Shown: positions 32,587 to 41,640, counted from the stretch's first letter. The stretch: 64,000 nucleotides of DNA from Anaerolineae bacterium (GCA_021463195.1 JAJTXZ010000009.1:1-64000), one strand, 5' to 3'. Numbers and translations are program-made. Notes: a model not told the origin generated them from the sequence alone.

Positions 32587-33966
32587 ATGAACGACGCGTT
32601 GGCGGCAAGATATCGCGCCACCTCAAAAATTGACGCGCTGCGCGCCGCCGAATACGCGCGGCTCGACGCGGGCAAGCAGGTCTATCTCGATTACACCGGC
32701 GGCGGTTTGTACGCCGACGCGCAGCTGCGCGCGCACCTGGAGCTTTTGCGGACACAGGTATTTGGCAATCCGCATTCGTCCAACCCGACTTCGCAAGCCA
32801 TGACCGATTTGGTCGAACGCGCGCGCGCGTATATTCTCGATTTTTTCAACGCCGATCCGGACGAGTACTGCGCGATTTTTACGCAGAACGCGAGCGGCGC
32901 GCTGAAACTCGTCGGCGAAGCGTATCCCTTTGCGCCCGGCGATCGTTATCTGTTGACGTTCGACAATCATAATTCGGTGAATGGCATCCGCGAATTCGCG
33001 CGGGCGCGCGGCGCGCGCGTGACGTACGTGCCGGTCATGCTGCCGGATATGTATTTGGCGCAGGATGTTTTAGCGCAAGAATTGGAACGTCCCAATGAGG
33101 GCGGCAATAATTTATTCGCGTATCCGGCGCAGTCCAATTTTTCTGGTGTGCAGCATCCGCTCGAATTTGTGGAATGGGCGCACGCGCGCGGCTGGGATGT
33201 TTTACTCGACGCCGCGGCGTTCACGCCGACGAATCGGCTCGATTTGTCGCAGGTGAAACCCGATTTCGTGACACAATCGTTTTACAAAGTGTTTGGCTAT
33301 CCGACAGGCGTCGGCGCGCTCATCGCGAAACGCGCGATTTTGAAAAAATTGCATCGGCCCTGGTTCGCGGGCGGCACGATTACCGTCGCGTCGGTGCAGG
33401 GCGACAAGTATTATTTGTCCGAAGGCGAAGCCGCGTTCGAGGACGGCACGCTGAATTATTTGGCGCTTCCCGCCGTCGAAATCGGTTTGCGCCACATCGC
33501 CGAGATTGGATACGACGCGATTCACGAGCGCGTCATGGTTCTGACGCAATATCTTTTGGATGAATTGAGCGCGCTGCATCACGCGAACGGCGCGACATTG
33601 GCGCGCGTGTACGGCCCGTTGGATACGACGCGGCGCGGCGGCACGGTCACGATGAATTTTTATGACGCGGACGGGCGCGCGCTGGATCACCGCGAAATCG
33701 AGCGCCGCGCGAACGCGCGAAATATTTCGCTGCGCACCGGTTGTTTCTGCAATCCGGGCGGCGGCGAAATCGCGCTCGGCATCACCGGCACGGAACTGTC
33801 GCAATGTTTTCGCCAACCCGGTCACGAAGCGCGTTTCACGATTGACGATTTTCGGCTGTGCGTAGATGGCAAGAGCAGCGGCGCGGTGCGCGTGTCCGTC
33901 GGCTTGGTGAGCAATGCCTCAGACGTCGCGGCGTTTTTGGAATTTGCGCGGAGTTTGGTCAAATGA
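32587..33966 (+). CDS. MOCOS-like class V aminotransferase-fold cysteine desulfurase
   Basis: A 459-residue PLP protein of the NifS/class V fold. The PLP lysine is K234 in SFYKVFGYPTGVGAL. The pattern LDYTGGGLYADAQL ... VFGNPHSSNPTS ... FTQNASGALKLVGEAYPF matches the N-terminal domain of eukaryotic molybdenum-cofactor sulfurase (ABA3/MOCOS), and LRTGCFCNPGGGE (Cys386, Cys388) corresponds to the persulfide-forming RTGCFCN loop of that enzyme. There is no C-terminal MOSC domain. Xanthine dehydrogenase, which needs a sulfido-Mo cofactor, is encoded 9.6 kb downstream, so it may supply that sulfur. No xdhC-type chaperone gene is seen. General cysteine desulfurase activity is the alternative. Confidence 0.8.
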   Translation: MNDALAARYRATSKIDALRAAEYARLDAGKQVYLDYTGGGLYADAQLRAHLELLRTQVFGNPHSSNPTSQAMTDLVERARAYILDFFNADPDEYCAIFTQNASGALKLVGEAYPFAPGDRYLLTFDNHNSVNGIREFARARGARVTYVPVMLPDMYLAQDVLAQELERPNEGGNNLFAYPAQSNFSGVQHPLEFVEWAHARGWDVLLDAAAFTPTNRLDLSQVKPDFVTQSFYKVFGYPTGVGALIAKRAILKKLHRPWFAGGTITVASVQGDKYYLSEGEAAFEDGTLNYLALPAVEIGLRHIAEIGYDAIHERVMVLTQYLLDELSALHHANGATLARVYGPLDTTRRGGTVTMNFYDADGRALDHREIERRANARNISLRTGCFCNPGGGEIALGITGTELSQCFRQPGHEARFTIDDFRLCVDGKSSGAVRVSVGLVSNASDVAAFLEFARSLVK

Positions 33967-34214
33967 CCGATTACATGGCGCGGCTGCGTTCGCAAAAATA
34001 AAAACATATCCCGCCGAGTCTTTGTCTTTTCCCCGACGCGCTTGCGCGCGTTTTTATAACTTGCTCGAATTGACGCCGCTTGCATGAACACGCAAGGGCT
34101 ATTCTCGCAATCAAAATGTTGTGCGATAATCGGATGCGAATTTAGACGGTAAGCCGTCAGCGCTCCAGTTGTCGCAGCGGTCTCAATCTCAAATCCAATT
34201 TTTCGCGAGGCGCC
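33967..34214. other. Gap with no feature recognised
   Basis: 248 nt between two plus-strand genes. A GATAAT near 34126 may be a -10 box for the gene at 34215, but I see no good -35. Nothing else stands out. Confidence 0.5.
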
Positions 34215-35723
34215 ATGAACGTTCGCCCCATTCAAGAAAACGATATTGCAGCGGTCATCAATCTGTTCAAAGAAAATTACGGCGAAGATTATTCGATGCC
34301 CGAATTTTACGATCCGCAATGGATCAAGCGCGGCGTCTATTCGGATAATATTATTTGGCTCGTCGTCGAAGACGCGGGCAGAATCGTCGCATCGGGCGCG
34401 TGCATTTTGAATTTTGGCGATTACAATGATTTGATTGGCGAGATTGGACGCGTGGTGGTTGACCCCGATATAGCGGGTAAAGGATTGGGGCGCCTGATTT
34501 TGGAATCGGTGGTGGACGCGGCGGATGAACGCGTCGAGTTCGCGTTCGCCGAAGCGCGCACGACGCATCCGAAAACGCAAAAAATCAATGATCGCATTGG
34601 GCTTGTGCCGCTCGGTTTTCTGCCGCTGCATTATCAAATGAAATGGCGCGAAAGTTTGATTTTGGCGGGACAGCTCTTTGGCAATGGGCGCACGCTGCGC
34701 CGTATCGGGCGCGCCAAAGTTGTAGCCGCTGTCGCGCCGCTCGCGCGCTTGTCGTTGAAAAATCTTGAACTCGATGAGCCGATCACTGTGCGCGAAAACG
34801 TACGCGGTTATCCCCTCGATACCACGCTGGACATCCAACCGCTCACCGCGACGGCGATGATGCGCGTTTTGAAAATCGAACAGGGGCGCGTGATCGAACC
34901 GGAAATTTTCAGCGGAATGCATTTGGACGAAGGTATCCCGCAGCTCGCCGCGCGCAAAGGCAACTATGTCGTGGCGATGGATGGCGACCGCGTCTTGGGC
35001 GCGCTCGGTTTTGTCCATTATGAACGGCACGCGAGCGTGCGTATTGTGGAATTGATCGCGCAGGAAGAGAATGTCAAGGGCGGCTTGTTGAATTGGGCAA
35101 TCAATCAAGCGCAAGCGGAATATGAAGCGCAAGTAATCGAATGCGATGTCAGCGCGTATAGTCCGCGCATGCAGCAGACGATGTTGGAGATGGGCTTGCT
35201 GCCGACGAGTTATGCGCCGGGCATGGTGTTTCATCAGACCGCGCGCTATGATATTGTGAAATTCGCGAAACTCAATACGGCATGGGAACTGGGCCCATTT
35301 GAACTCACGGAAGCTGCCCGCGAATATTATGAACTCGTCGCGCCCGCCTTTGAACAAGCGGCGCGCGATCATGAAAAGCGTTTGCGCGCGTTAAACGCTC
35401 CCGCGCTGAAAAATATCACGCCGCTCGAAGTGTATCTCATCAATCGCGCGGGCAAGGCGTTCAATGTGCCGCAAGGCGCCGTGCTGGAACCGCACACCCT
35501 CTATCTCGTCGTCAACGGCGCATTCCGAATGCAAGACCGCGTGGTGGGGCAGGGCCAAGTGATTGGCGCGGACATTGCCTTTGGCGCTGCGACGGCTCTT
35601 TGCGCGGTGGCGCAAGAAAGTTCGCGCGTGTTTGCCTTGACTAAAGCCGAGCTCGCTGCGTTGTGCGAGGCGCATCCGCGCTTGGGTCTCAAGTTGTATC
35701 AGAATTTGGCGGCGTTGAAATAA
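34215..35723 (+). CDS. GNAT acetyltransferase fused to cyclic-nucleotide-binding-like domain
   Basis: A 502-residue three-part protein. The N-terminal GNAT domain (residues about 1-145) has the acetyl-CoA loop VVVDPDIAGKGLGRLILES. A middle part (about 200-370) has the secondary structure of a second, degenerate GNAT fold (YVVAMDGDRVLGALGFVHYE). The C-terminal 110 residues look like a cNMP-binding beta-roll (PQGAVLEPHTLYLVVNGAFRM ... GQGQVIGADIAFG). Mycobacterial Pat-type enzymes join these domains in the opposite order and acetylate proteins under cAMP control. A similar role is inference; substrate and ligand are unknown. Confidence 0.75.
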   Translation: MNVRPIQENDIAAVINLFKENYGEDYSMPEFYDPQWIKRGVYSDNIIWLVVEDAGRIVASGACILNFGDYNDLIGEIGRVVVDPDIAGKGLGRLILESVVDAADERVEFAFAEARTTHPKTQKINDRIGLVPLGFLPLHYQMKWRESLILAGQLFGNGRTLRRIGRAKVVAAVAPLARLSLKNLELDEPITVRENVRGYPLDTTLDIQPLTATAMMRVLKIEQGRVIEPEIFSGMHLDEGIPQLAARKGNYVVAMDGDRVLGALGFVHYERHASVRIVELIAQEENVKGGLLNWAINQAQAEYEAQVIECDVSAYSPRMQQTMLEMGLLPTSYAPGMVFHQTARYDIVKFAKLNTAWELGPFELTEAAREYYELVAPAFEQAARDHEKRLRALNAPALKNITPLEVYLINRAGKAFNVPQGAVLEPHTLYLVVNGAFRMQDRVVGQGQVIGADIAFGAATALCAVAQESSRVFALTKAELAALCEAHPRLGLKLYQNLAALK

Positions 35724-35852
35724 AATCTATTTCCGACGCGCGGATTGCGCCCACGCGCGCATGTCGCCAACGCGAATGACGGCGACGTATTCAGACTTGG
35801 GCGCGGTCGAAAATAATTGTTTTGTAGAGTAACGCAAGACGGGAAAGAGCTA

Positions 35853-36983
35853 ATGACGGAAACTATTTCTACACCCAAACCGCGGCCCGCGCGCGGCCCG
35901 CGGCTGCCTTTTAGCGTTGCGCTTGAACCGCGTTTGCGTATTCCCAAATGGTTGCCGTGGGCGACATCGCTCGGTTCGGTCGCGCTCGCGCTGCTGTTGA
36001 CGGCATTGATCTTGTTGTACGTGGGCGGCAATCCGCTCACGTCGTTTCGCGCGATTTATTTGGCGGCGTTCGGCAATCTCGGCGTGTTTTCCGATACGTT
36101 GGTCAAGGCGACCCCGTTGATTTTGACTGGCTTGGCGTGTTTGCTTCCATTTCGAATGCGGCTGTGGAATATTGGCGCCGAGGGCCAATTTTATCTCGGC
36201 GCTTGGGGCGCGACGTTAATTGTCGAAACGCTCTTTGGCAAAGACGCTTCGCCGTGGTTGTTTATTCCATTGATGGCGCTTTCGGGTTTTGGCTTTGGCG
36301 CGTTGTGGGGTTTTATTCCGGGCTTGCTCAAGGCGCGCTTGAATGTGAATGAAATTATTACGACGTTGATGTTGAATTATATCGCGCTGTTTTTTGTCGC
36401 GTATTGGGTGTTTGGACCGTGGAGCGAGCGCGGCTTTCAAATGACGCCGACTTTTCCGCGCGCGGCGTGGCTGCCGCGGCTTGCCGATTATGCGACAGTG
36501 TTCAAACCGTTTTCGGGCTTGACCGTGCATCTTGGTTTTGTGTTTGCGGTTCTGGCGTGCGCGGCGGTATGGTACCTGTTGACGCATACGCGCTTTGGCT
36601 ACGAGATTCGACTCATCGGCGACAATCCGAATGCGGCGCAATATGCGGGCGTCCGCATCGCGCTGATGACGATTATGGTCATGATGTTGGCGGGCGGGCT
36701 GGCGGGCTTGGGCGGTATGTCCGAAGTGACGGGCGTGGTGCATCGTTTGCAAGATCGCATTTCGCCCGGTTATGGTTTTACCGCCATTATTGTGGCGTGG
36801 CTCGCCAAGTTAAATCCGTGGGCGGTGATTCCGGTGGCGATTCTCTTTGGCGGTTTGATAATCGGCAGCCGCGAAATTCAACCGAGTGGCATCGCGCGCA
36901 TGTTGCAAGGCATTTTATTATTCACGTTGATTAGCAGCGAGGTATTGAATCGCTATCGCATCAAATTTGAAAGGGCAAAATAA
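35853..36983 (+). CDS. BMP-type ABC transporter permease, NupB/YufP-like (system 2)
   Basis: A 376-residue polytopic permease with the first-subunit hallmark LWNIGAEGQFYLGAWGA, the coupling loop ARLNVNEIITTLMLNYIAL and the late motif SPGYGFTAIIVAWLAKLNP. The ATG at 35853 follows a GGGAAAGAG ribosome-binding stretch; the frame open from 35817 adds an unlikely leader. It pairs with the gene at 37105. Binding protein and ATPase of this system are 6-8 kb upstream. Confidence 0.92.
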   Translation: MTETISTPKPRPARGPRLPFSVALEPRLRIPKWLPWATSLGSVALALLLTALILLYVGGNPLTSFRAIYLAAFGNLGVFSDTLVKATPLILTGLACLLPFRMRLWNIGAEGQFYLGAWGATLIVETLFGKDASPWLFIPLMALSGFGFGALWGFIPGLLKARLNVNEIITTLMLNYIALFFVAYWVFGPWSERGFQMTPTFPRAAWLPRLADYATVFKPFSGLTVHLGFVFAVLACAAVWYLLTHTRFGYEIRLIGDNPNAAQYAGVRIALMTIMVMMLAGGLAGLGGMSEVTGVVHRLQDRISPGYGFTAIIVAWLAKLNPWAVIPVAILFGGLIIGSREIQPSGIARMLQGILLFTLISSEVLNRYRIKFERAK

Positions 36984-37021
36984 TCAAGGCAGCAGCTAAA
37001 TAGGGAACAGGGAAACAAAGC

Positions 37022-37049
37022 GCAAGTAAACGGGTTTCGATTTACTTGC
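37022..37049. repeat. Hairpin between two permease genes
   Basis: Perfect 9-bp arms GCAAGTAAA and TTTACTTGC with a 10-nt loop, 38 nt after one permease gene and 55 nt before the next. Confidence 0.55.
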
Positions 37050-37104
37050 CGTCAATGCTGGTTTGCCTGTTTACTCATCTACCTGTCTACCCTTTACCTC
37101 TACA

Positions 37105-38079
37105 ATGAATTTCTGGGCGAATATATTTTCTGCCGGTGTTTCGAACGGGACCGCGTTGCTATTTGCGACGATGGGCGAACTGCTTGCCGAACGCGCGGGG
37201 GTGCTGAATTTAGGCGTTGAGGGGATGATGTTGATGGGCGCGGTGGCGGCGTACGGAACGGCTGCGGCGACTGGCGATGCGTGGCTCGGTTTGCTTGCGG
37301 GAATGTTGGCGGGCGGCTTTTTGAGTTTGCTGCACGCGGTCGTTGTGATTTCGCTGCGCGCCGACCAAGTCGTCAGCGGCTTGGCTCTGACGTTTTTGGG
37401 CGCGGGTCTCGCGCTCGTGTTGGGCGAAGGTTTGGCGAGCGCGCGCGGCGTGCCGACTTTGCCGATCTATAGTATTCCGCTGTTGGACCAGATGCCGTTT
37501 TTTGGCCCAGTGTTTTTTGATAACAAAAGCGTGCTGGTGTTTGTGGGCTATCTTTTGATTCCGATCTTGTGGTTTTATATTTATCGCACGCGCGCGGGAC
37601 TGCACTTGCGCGCGGTGGGGGAATATCCGGCGGCGGCGGATTCGTTGGGCATTGATGTGTACGCGCTGCGCTATTTTTATGTTCTCGCAGGCGGTGTTTT
37701 GGCGGGCTTGGCGGGCGGCGCGATTACGCTTTCGATTACGCCGGGATGGTTCAGCGAATTTACAACTTCGGGTTATGGCTGGATTGCGATTGCGCTCGTG
37801 ATTTTCGCGCAATGGGACCCGGTGCGCGCGGCGGTGGGCGCGTACTTGTTCGGCTCGCTGCGGCGGTTTACGCTGGACGCGCAAGGCATTCAAAATGTGT
37901 TTGGTATCGCGAATCCATTTTTTTATGACCGCAATCTGCAATTCTTTTTAGAGATGCTGCCGTATGCGTTGACAATTTTGGCTCTGCTCATCGGTTCGCG
38001 CGCGGCGATCCGCAAACGTTTGGGCGCGCCTGCGGCGCTGGGTTTGCCCTTTGTGCGCGGCGAGCGCGGGACGCTGTAA
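37105..38079 (+). CDS. BMP-type ABC transporter permease, NupC/YufQ-like (system 2)
   Basis: A 324-residue polytopic permease with the second-subunit hallmark VLNLGVEGMMLMGAVAA near residue 35, the coupling loop LRADQVVSGLALTFLGAG, and GVLAGLAGGAITLSITPGW. The ATG at 37105 begins a normal N-terminus (MNFWANIFSAG). It completes transporter system 2. The 278-nt gap after it contains the promoter and leader motif of transporter system 3. Confidence 0.93.
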   Translation: MNFWANIFSAGVSNGTALLFATMGELLAERAGVLNLGVEGMMLMGAVAAYGTAAATGDAWLGLLAGMLAGGFLSLLHAVVVISLRADQVVSGLALTFLGAGLALVLGEGLASARGVPTLPIYSIPLLDQMPFFGPVFFDNKSVLVFVGYLLIPILWFYIYRTRAGLHLRAVGEYPAAADSLGIDVYALRYFYVLAGGVLAGLAGGAITLSITPGWFSEFTTSGYGWIAIALVIFAQWDPVRAAVGAYLFGSLRRFTLDAQGIQNVFGIANPFFYDRNLQFFLEMLPYALTILALLIGSRAAIRKRLGAPAALGLPFVRGERGTL

Positions 38080-38134
38080 TTTTTGAATGGACCAAAGGTA
38101 CCGATTGAGTCAAAAAATTTCGCGCGTTTTGGCA

Positions 38135-38162
38135 TTGACAAGGAACGTATTTTTGGTATATC
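38135..38162 (+). promoter_or_regulatory. Promoter of transporter operon 3
   Basis: -35 TTGACA (38135-38140), 16-nt spacer, -10 TATATC (38157-38162). Predicts a 5' leader of about 185 nt that contains the structured motif at 38215. Confidence 0.7.
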
Positions 38163-38214
38163 TATGATAAAGCATTAAAATAGTTTGTAGGAATTGCCCC
38201 CTTACGGTTTCAGC

Positions 38215-38332
38215 TGGTCGTGCAACATGGGCGCTGCACGGCGTCGGACACTCCCCGTTCGTAAAGTGCCGCTGATTCTCTTTCCGTCCGTACGCCGCGC
38301 GATTTGGCGTACGCATTGTTTCGTGAACGTCG
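38215..38332 (+). ncRNA. Candidate cis-regulatory RNA, copy A
   Basis: A structured leader shared with 43393-43497. Conserved pieces in order: TGGTCGT..GC, then GCAC-GGCGT-CGGAC-loop-GTTCG-TAAA-GTGC (38236-38269), a CGYTGRTYYTMTTTCC strip, a variable hairpin (here CGTACGCC/GGCGTACG, 38289-38313) and GAACGTCG (38325-38332). The inner stem CGGAC/GTTCG changes to CGGGC/GCTCG in copy B and keeps pairing. It ends 25 nt before the permease start. I do not recognise it as a named riboswitch class. Confidence 0.6.
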
Positions 38333-38357
38333 TTCTGCCCGAGAAAGAGTAAGCGGT

Positions 38358-39485
38358 ATGTCCACGACACGCCAACGTTTTGATTTTGGTCGTTACAATT
38401 TCATACTTGTCCCCTTTATCGCCGGTGGACTCGCGCTGCTGGTCGGCGCCGTTATTATTTGGCTGCTCGGCGCGAATCCGATCGAAGCGTATATTGGCAT
38501 GGTTCAGGGCGCGCTCGGCAGCCCCAACGCGATTGCCGATTCGCTCGTCAAGGCGGGGCCGTTGCTCTTTGTCGGCGTCGGCATTTGTATCGCTTATCGC
38601 GGCGGCGTTATCAACATCGGCGGCGAAGGCCAAATCGTTATTGGCGCGTTGGCGACGACGTTGGTCGTCTTGACGCTATCCGGTTTGCCTTCGCTCATTT
38701 TGATTCCGCTCGCGCTCGCGGCGGGTTTTGTCGGCGGCGGTTTTTGGGGCGGCATCGCGGGTTTCCTCAAAGCGCGTTTTAAAGTGAATGAAGTTCTCAG
38801 CACGATTATGTTGAATGCGATTGCGGTGCAACTGATGACCTTTTTGTTGAATGGCGCGCTGATGGACCCGACCAGTCTCGACAATAGCATTCGCATTCCA
38901 CAGACGCAGCGTTTTCCGTTGTGGACGGATTTGCCGCGTCTCATCCCGACGCGTTTGCACGCGGGTATTTTGTTGGGCGTGCTGATCGCGGTCTTGGCTT
39001 ATATTTTGTTGTGGCATACGACGATTGGCTATCGCATTCGCGCGGTGGGGTTCAATACCGTGGCGTCCAAATACGCTGGCATCAATGTGGGACGTTATCA
39101 AATTTTAGCCATCACGCTCAGCGGCGCGTTGGCAGGGCTGGGCGGCGCGGTCGAAGTGATGGGCGTAAATCATCGTCTCTTTACCGATGGCTCGGCGACG
39201 GGTTTTACAGGCAACGCAGGTTTTAACGGCATCGTCGTCGCGTTATTTGGCGCGCTGCATCCGTTGGGCGTCATTCCCGCGTCATTTTTATTCGGCGCGC
39301 TGCTCACCGGCGCGAATACTTTGCAGCGGACAGTTCAGGTTCCGGGCGCGTTTGTAACGACGTTGGATGGGTTGGTCGTTATCTTTGTCGTGGCGTCCCA
39401 AATCTGGGCGCGACGGCGCGCGACGCGTCATGCCATGCCCGAACTCCCGCCTCAAGACAAGATAGTTCCCGCGTCAACAACATAA
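38358..39485 (+). CDS. BMP-type ABC transporter permease, NupB/YufP-like (system 3)
   Basis: A 375-residue polytopic permease. First-subunit hallmark VINIGGEGQIVIGALATT, coupling loop ARFKVNEVLSTIMLNAIAV, and FTGNAGFNGIVVALFGALHP near the C-terminus. The ATG at 38358 sits 25 nt after the candidate regulatory RNA; the longer frame from 38304 would run through that RNA. First gene of operon 3, in which the permeases come before the binding protein and ATPase, the reverse of operons 1 and 2. Confidence 0.92.
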   Translation: MSTTRQRFDFGRYNFILVPFIAGGLALLVGAVIIWLLGANPIEAYIGMVQGALGSPNAIADSLVKAGPLLFVGVGICIAYRGGVINIGGEGQIVIGALATTLVVLTLSGLPSLILIPLALAAGFVGGGFWGGIAGFLKARFKVNEVLSTIMLNAIAVQLMTFLLNGALMDPTSLDNSIRIPQTQRFPLWTDLPRLIPTRLHAGILLGVLIAVLAYILLWHTTIGYRIRAVGFNTVASKYAGINVGRYQILAITLSGALAGLGGAVEVMGVNHRLFTDGSATGFTGNAGFNGIVVALFGALHPLGVIPASFLFGALLTGANTLQRTVQVPGAFVTTLDGLVVIFVVASQIWARRRATRHAMPELPPQDKIVPASTT

Positions 39486-39500
39486 GCAAATCACAAATCA

Positions 39501-39540
39501 CACTACCGCACTACCGCACTATCACACTAGCGCGCTACCA
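39501..39540. repeat. CACTACCGCACTATC tandem repeat
   Basis: Short direct repeats of CACTACCG/CACTATCA in a 67-nt gap. The same wording, in either orientation, is at 56327-56410, 56805-56845 and 58844-58938. Confidence 0.7.
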
Positions 39541-39552
39541 CATCTCCAACTC

Positions 39553-40488
39553 ATGCTTGAACAGCTTTTCGCTCCCGCAGTCATCATTGGCATTCTCGCG
39601 TCGGGAATCCAGCTCGCGACGCCGTATTTATACGCCGCTGTCGGCGAAATGTTCAGCCAGATTAGCGGAGTGTTGAATTTGGGTGTGGAAGGCGTCATGT
39701 TGATGGGCGCGTTCATCGCGTATTATGCGGTCCTCCGGACGGACAATCTGCTTTTGGGCTTGGCGCTCGCGGCATTGACGGGCGCGCTAATGGGATTGAT
39801 GACCGCGGTGATAAGCGTGACGCTCAAAGCAGAACAGGGCATCAGCGGCATCGGAATTTATTTATTTGGACTGGGCCTTTCTGATTTGTTGTTTTTGGTA
39901 TTGGTCGGCACACCCAAAGCGATTGTCGGTTTTCCGGAATTGGATTTGCCTGTGTTGAGCGGGCTGCCGGCGCTGGGCCCGATTCTGTTTAGCCAAAACA
40001 TTCTGGTGTATTTTGCGTTCGCGTGCGTGCCGTTGGCGTGGTTTATCTTGAACAAGACTACGCTCGGTTTAAAAGTGCGCGCGGTGGGACAAACGCCCGA
40101 AGCTGCCGATTCGTTAGGCATCAGCGTCGCGCGCGTGCGCTATATCGCCGTCATCGTCGCGGGGACGATGGCGGGCATCGCGGGCGCGTCCCTGTCCATC
40201 GGCTTGCTTAACATTTTTCAACAAAATCTCACGAGCGGCTTGGGCTTTATCGCAGTGGCATTGGTATATTTTGGCGGATGGCGCCCGTTCCGCGTCATGT
40301 TGGGCGCGTTATTATTTAGCATGGTCAATGCGCTGCAGCTGTGGATTCAAACTTTGGGCATTGCGTTGCCATCTGATATTGCCGGAATGCTGCCGTACAT
40401 CTTGACCATCATCGCGTTAATTTTCGCGGCGCGGCAAATCGTGACCCAGCCGACCGCGCTGACGAAACCCTTTGAACGGGGGGAATAA
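39553..40488 (+). CDS. BMP-type ABC transporter permease, NupC/YufQ-like (system 3)
   Basis: A 311-residue polytopic permease, the short form of the family. Second-subunit hallmark VLNLGVEGVMLMGAFIAYY near residue 45, coupling loop LKAEQGISGIGIYLFGLG, and GLGFIAVALVYFGGWRP near residue 230. It pairs with the gene at 38358, 67 nt upstream. Confidence 0.93.
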   Translation: MLEQLFAPAVIIGILASGIQLATPYLYAAVGEMFSQISGVLNLGVEGVMLMGAFIAYYAVLRTDNLLLGLALAALTGALMGLMTAVISVTLKAEQGISGIGIYLFGLGLSDLLFLVLVGTPKAIVGFPELDLPVLSGLPALGPILFSQNILVYFAFACVPLAWFILNKTTLGLKVRAVGQTPEAADSLGISVARVRYIAVIVAGTMAGIAGASLSIGLLNIFQQNLTSGLGFIAVALVYFGGWRPFRVMLGALLFSMVNALQLWIQTLGIALPSDIAGMLPYILTIIALIFAARQIVTQPTALTKPFERGE

Positions 40489-40506
40489 AGCGCAAGCGGC
40501 GTACGA

Positions 40507-40526
40507 CCAGCCGTCGGAATGGCTGG
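40507..40526 (+). other. Small hairpin before the binding-protein gene
   Basis: Perfect 6-bp arms CCAGCC and GGCTGG with an 8-nt loop, 46 nt before the start codon. It may help process or protect the binding-protein message. Confidence 0.4.
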
Positions 40527-40572
40527 CGCATCCTGCTTGCCAAATTCATTTCTCTTAAAGGAGGAGAAAAAA

Positions 40573-41640
40573 ATGAAGACCCGTTATATTTTGTTCACAC
40601 TCGCGCTGATTGCGCTGCTCGCGCTTGCCGCGTGCGCGGCGCCAACTGCCGCGCCGCAGCCAACTGCCGCGCCCGCACAGCCGACTGCCGCGCCCGCGCA
40701 GCCAACCGCCGCGCCTCCGCCCGCCGCCAAAGTATTTCGCGTCGCGGTCGTGATGCCCAGCGCGGCGAATGATTTGGCGTTTAGCCAGAGCATGATTGAC
40801 GCGTTGACGAAAATACAAGCGGAAATGGGCAAAGATAAATTCGAGTTTGTCTATTCCGAAAATATGTTTAACGTGACCGATGCGGCAACCGCGATTCGCG
40901 ATTACGCGACCAAAGGATATGATCTCGTTCTCGGACACGGGTCGCAATATGGCGCATCCATCCAAGATATCGCGCCCGATTTCCCGAACACGGCATTTGC
41001 CTGGGGCACAGCGGTAGATACATTCAAAGAAAAAGGCGTCAATAACGTCTTTGCCTATACCGTCGCATCCGACCAGGGCGGTTATGTGGAAGGCGTGATG
41101 GGCGTCAAATTGTCCAAGAGCAAAATCTTGGGCGCGCTCGGTCCGATTCCCGCGGGCGATGGTCAGTTGACCATTAAAGGATTTGAAGCCGGCGCGTTGG
41201 CGACCGACCCGAACGCCAAAGTGCAAACCACCTTTACCAATTCGTTCAGCGATGTGGCGTTAATGTCGCAAGCCGCGCAAACGCAAATCGCGTCAGGCGC
41301 GGACGTCTTGACCGGCACCTCGCAAAGCGTCGTCGGCGCGGTCAGCGTCGCCAAAGACAAGGGCGTGTTGTGGTTCGGCAATCAATCCGATCAAGCATCG
41401 CTCGCGCCGGATATTGTCGTCGCGAGCCAAGTATATGATTGGACCGTGGCGCTCAAATGGATGATGGAAAAAATCAACGGCGGCACGCGCGGCGGCGAAG
41501 TCTTTATCGCGACCTTTGCCAACAAAGGGTTGGTGATGGTCTACAATCCCGCGTTCAAATTGCCCGATGATGTAAAAGCCCTGGCGGAAAAAACGATCGC
41601 AGGTTTGGCGGACGGCAGCATTCAGACCGGCATCAAATAA
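40573..41640 (+). CDS. BMP-family nucleoside-binding lipoprotein (system 3)
   Basis: A 355-residue lipoprotein: signal peptide with lipobox LAAC (Cys21), then a tandem PTAAPAQ linker to about residue 55, and a BMP/PnrA domain beginning VFRVAVVMPSAANDLAFSQ. DLVLGHGSQYGASIQDIAPD and VASDQGGYVEGVMGVKLSKS are typical family segments. An AAAGGAGGAG site precedes the ATG. The domain is shorter than that of the binding protein at 27209 and distinct in sequence, so the two may bind different nucleosides or related ligands. Confidence 0.93.
   Translation: MKTRYILFTLALIALLALAACAAPTAAPQPTAAPAQPTAAPAQPTAAPPPAAKVFRVAVVMPSAANDLAFSQSMIDALTKIQAEMGKDKFEFVYSENMFNVTDAATAIRDYATKGYDLVLGHGSQYGASIQDIAPDFPNTAFAWGTAVDTFKEKGVNNVFAYTVASDQGGYVEGVMGVKLSKSKILGALGPIPAGDGQLTIKGFEAGALATDPNAKVQTTFTNSFSDVALMSQAAQTQIASGADVLTGTSQSVVGAVSVAKDKGVLWFGNQSDQASLAPDIVVASQVYDWTVALKWMMEKINGGTRGGEVFIATFANKGLVMVYNPAFKLPDDVKALAEKTIAGLADGSIQTGIK

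Noticed and set aside
33822-35372. Long minus-strand frame of 516 codons
   Set aside because: It covers the antisense of two well-supported genes; its product is His/Arg-rich with no motif, as expected for GC-rich shadow frames.
38230-38357. Small peptide encoded by the shared leader motif
   Set aside because: A one-base length difference in the conserved loop puts the two copies in different frames, while the stem keeps pairing.
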